Shown one piece after another: positions 63,186 through 64,000 of a DNA stretch of 64,000 nucleotides. The DNA comes from Farysia itapuensis (Eukaryota; Basidiomycota; Ustilaginomycetes; Ustilaginales; Ustilaginaceae): assembly GCA_023212645.1 (NCBI GenBank), contig JALBYC010000004.1, positions 773,610-837,609 of the forward strand. Direction: 5' to 3'. Position numbers and translations under genes: made by a program. Each line of letters starts with the position of its first letter. The stretch's first letter is position 1. Under the pieces are notes generated by a model, which saw nothing but the letters and a program-made list of their open reading frames with translations, did not search any database and was not told the origin of the DNA.

Positions 63186-63893
63186 CTAGAGCGGTATGGC
63201 GGGCAAAATTGTAGCGACACACTCACCGAAGCCGATACTGAACCCTTCTGAAGGATGTGTAGCCAGACCCGTCATGGAGACACTGTCTCCGTCTCGCAGA
63301 AATGTGACTTTATCGCCGCTAGATCCCACGGAGAAGGGGGTTTTGCCGTTTTGAGACTTTTCCAGCAAGCTGCCGTACCCGGAGGTGCCTGGGGCCGAGA
63401 GCGTTCCCGTGCCAAGCAGATCGCCAGGGTTGAGAGGGCAGCCAGACGTCGAATGGTGGGCGATCATCTGTCGGATCGTGTAGTATGTGTGCTTCAAGGA
63501 ACTGGTTCCCATTTTCGTCCACGAATCATCTCCATGGCCTGCAATTAGCCGCGCCCAACAAGTCTTAGCCAGAGAACCAGGAAAGCTCATGATAGATGGT
63601 CACGTACCTTTGATAGAAACTTGCAGTGGGATGTCGAAATTGCTGTTGTCGGAATCCTCGAGATAGGGTAGCAGACGAGGTTCGTGGCTGTACCCATCGC
63701 ATCTAAATGCATTTAGTGCATCTACCGTCACGATCCATGGCGAAATACTCGTAGCAAAGTTCTGCAACCATGCATGAAAACCTGTTAGTGAGCGACACAG
63801 TATAGCTGGAGCTCGTCCGGATCAAACTTACTTTGCTGAGGAACGGACCTGGTAACGCGAAAGAATTCGTCAACAATTTTTGACAGAAGAAAA
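63186..63893 (-). CDS. FAH: Fumarylacetoacetase, C-terminal part (5' end lost at contig end)
   Basis: Exons seen on the minus strand: 63832 to about 63893, 63608-63761 and 63186-63538; introns are GT-AG and keep the frame. The protein reads ALPGPFLSK|NFATSISPWIVTVDALNAF, then PRLLPYLEDSDNSNFDIPLQ, then TYYTIRQMIAHHSTSGCPLN, GDLLGTGTLSAPGTSGYGSLL and GFSIGFGECVATILPAIPL, all fumarylacetoacetase signatures. The last step of tyrosine catabolism gives fumarate and acetoacetate. The upstream exons, with the metal-binding and catalytic-His region, are absent: the sequence enters a poly-G artefact at about 63894. The most 5' part (QKLLTNSFALPGPF) fits the family poorly before ALPGPF, so the base calls near 63870-63893 may be unreliable. 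Confidence 0.92.
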
Positions 63894-63925
<32 letters not shown>

Positions 63926-64000
63926 GGGGGGGGGGAGGGGGGGGGGGGGGGGGGGGGGGAGGTCGTGGGGGAAGGGGGGGTGGGTTGGTGGGGCGCGGGG
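63894..64000. repeat. Poly-G tract at window end (probable sequencing artefact)
   Basis: About 107 bases of almost pure G with scattered A, T and C. It interrupts the coding sequence of fumarylacetoacetase in mid-exon, so it is unlikely to be real genomic sequence. It resembles low-signal read ends. Confidence 0.9.

Overview
The window looks like nuclear DNA of a basidiomycete, most likely a smut fungus (Ustilaginomycotina). The genes are GC-rich and closely packed on both strands. They have few, short GT-AG introns, and the protein set is eukaryotic and fungal: Stt4-type PI 4-kinase, Pil1 eisosome protein, fungalysin, Alg9, Orc1 and others. The species assignment is inference, since no search was possible. 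I rebuilt exon structures by hand by looking for splice sites that keep the frame and extend family motifs; where the exon lengths sum to an intact frame I say so.

Layout. 1-304: start of an unrecognised gene running off the left edge. 0.6-12 kb: secreted fungalysin, a low-complexity assembly gap, Rab6/Ypt6 GTPase and a very large PI 4-kinase. 12-21 kb: membrane-anchored exo-1,3-beta-glucanase, NEDD8 E1 subunit Uba3, a nine-exon membrane-anchored serine hydrolase, an F-box-like protein and an 81-residue G-protein gamma subunit. 21.7-26.4 kb: mitochondrial NADP-isocitrate dehydrogenase, a SET-domain protein and a predicted secreted protein of unknown function. 26.4-34 kb: a gene-poor island described below. 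34-48.9 kb: BuGZ/ZNF207-like zinc-finger protein, nucleotide-sugar transporter, membrane alpha/beta-hydrolase-like protein, eIF4B, signal peptidase subunit Spc2, Alg9, Orc1 and a mitochondrial dehydrogenase kinase. 49-63.9 kb: two divergent acetate-transporter paralogues, an aromatic amino acid decarboxylase, NIPSNAP, eisosome Pil1/Lsp1, PRPP synthetase, photolyase, and homogentisate dioxygenase convergent with fumarylacetoacetase. The last gene is cut off by a poly-G tract at the contig end.

Functional groupings are modest. Homogentisate dioxygenase and fumarylacetoacetase are steps of tyrosine/phenylalanine catabolism and end 39 bp apart; an aromatic amino acid decarboxylase lies about 7.5 kb away. 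Alg9, Spc2 and the nucleotide-sugar transporter all serve the secretory and glycosylation system. Several pairs share short divergent promoters (Orc1/kinase 172 bp, eIF4B/Spc2 208 bp).

The most unusual part is 26.4-34 kb. It holds three A+T-rich islands about 1.2 kb apart, each centred on the palindrome GGGCCGGCCC. It also holds a 141-bp MITE-like element with perfect 19-bp inverted ends, degenerate tandem repeats of about 130-150 bp, and a few unrecognised, possibly decaying reading frames. It could be a centromere or origin-like region, a transposon graveyard or an accessory island. The sequence alone does not decide.
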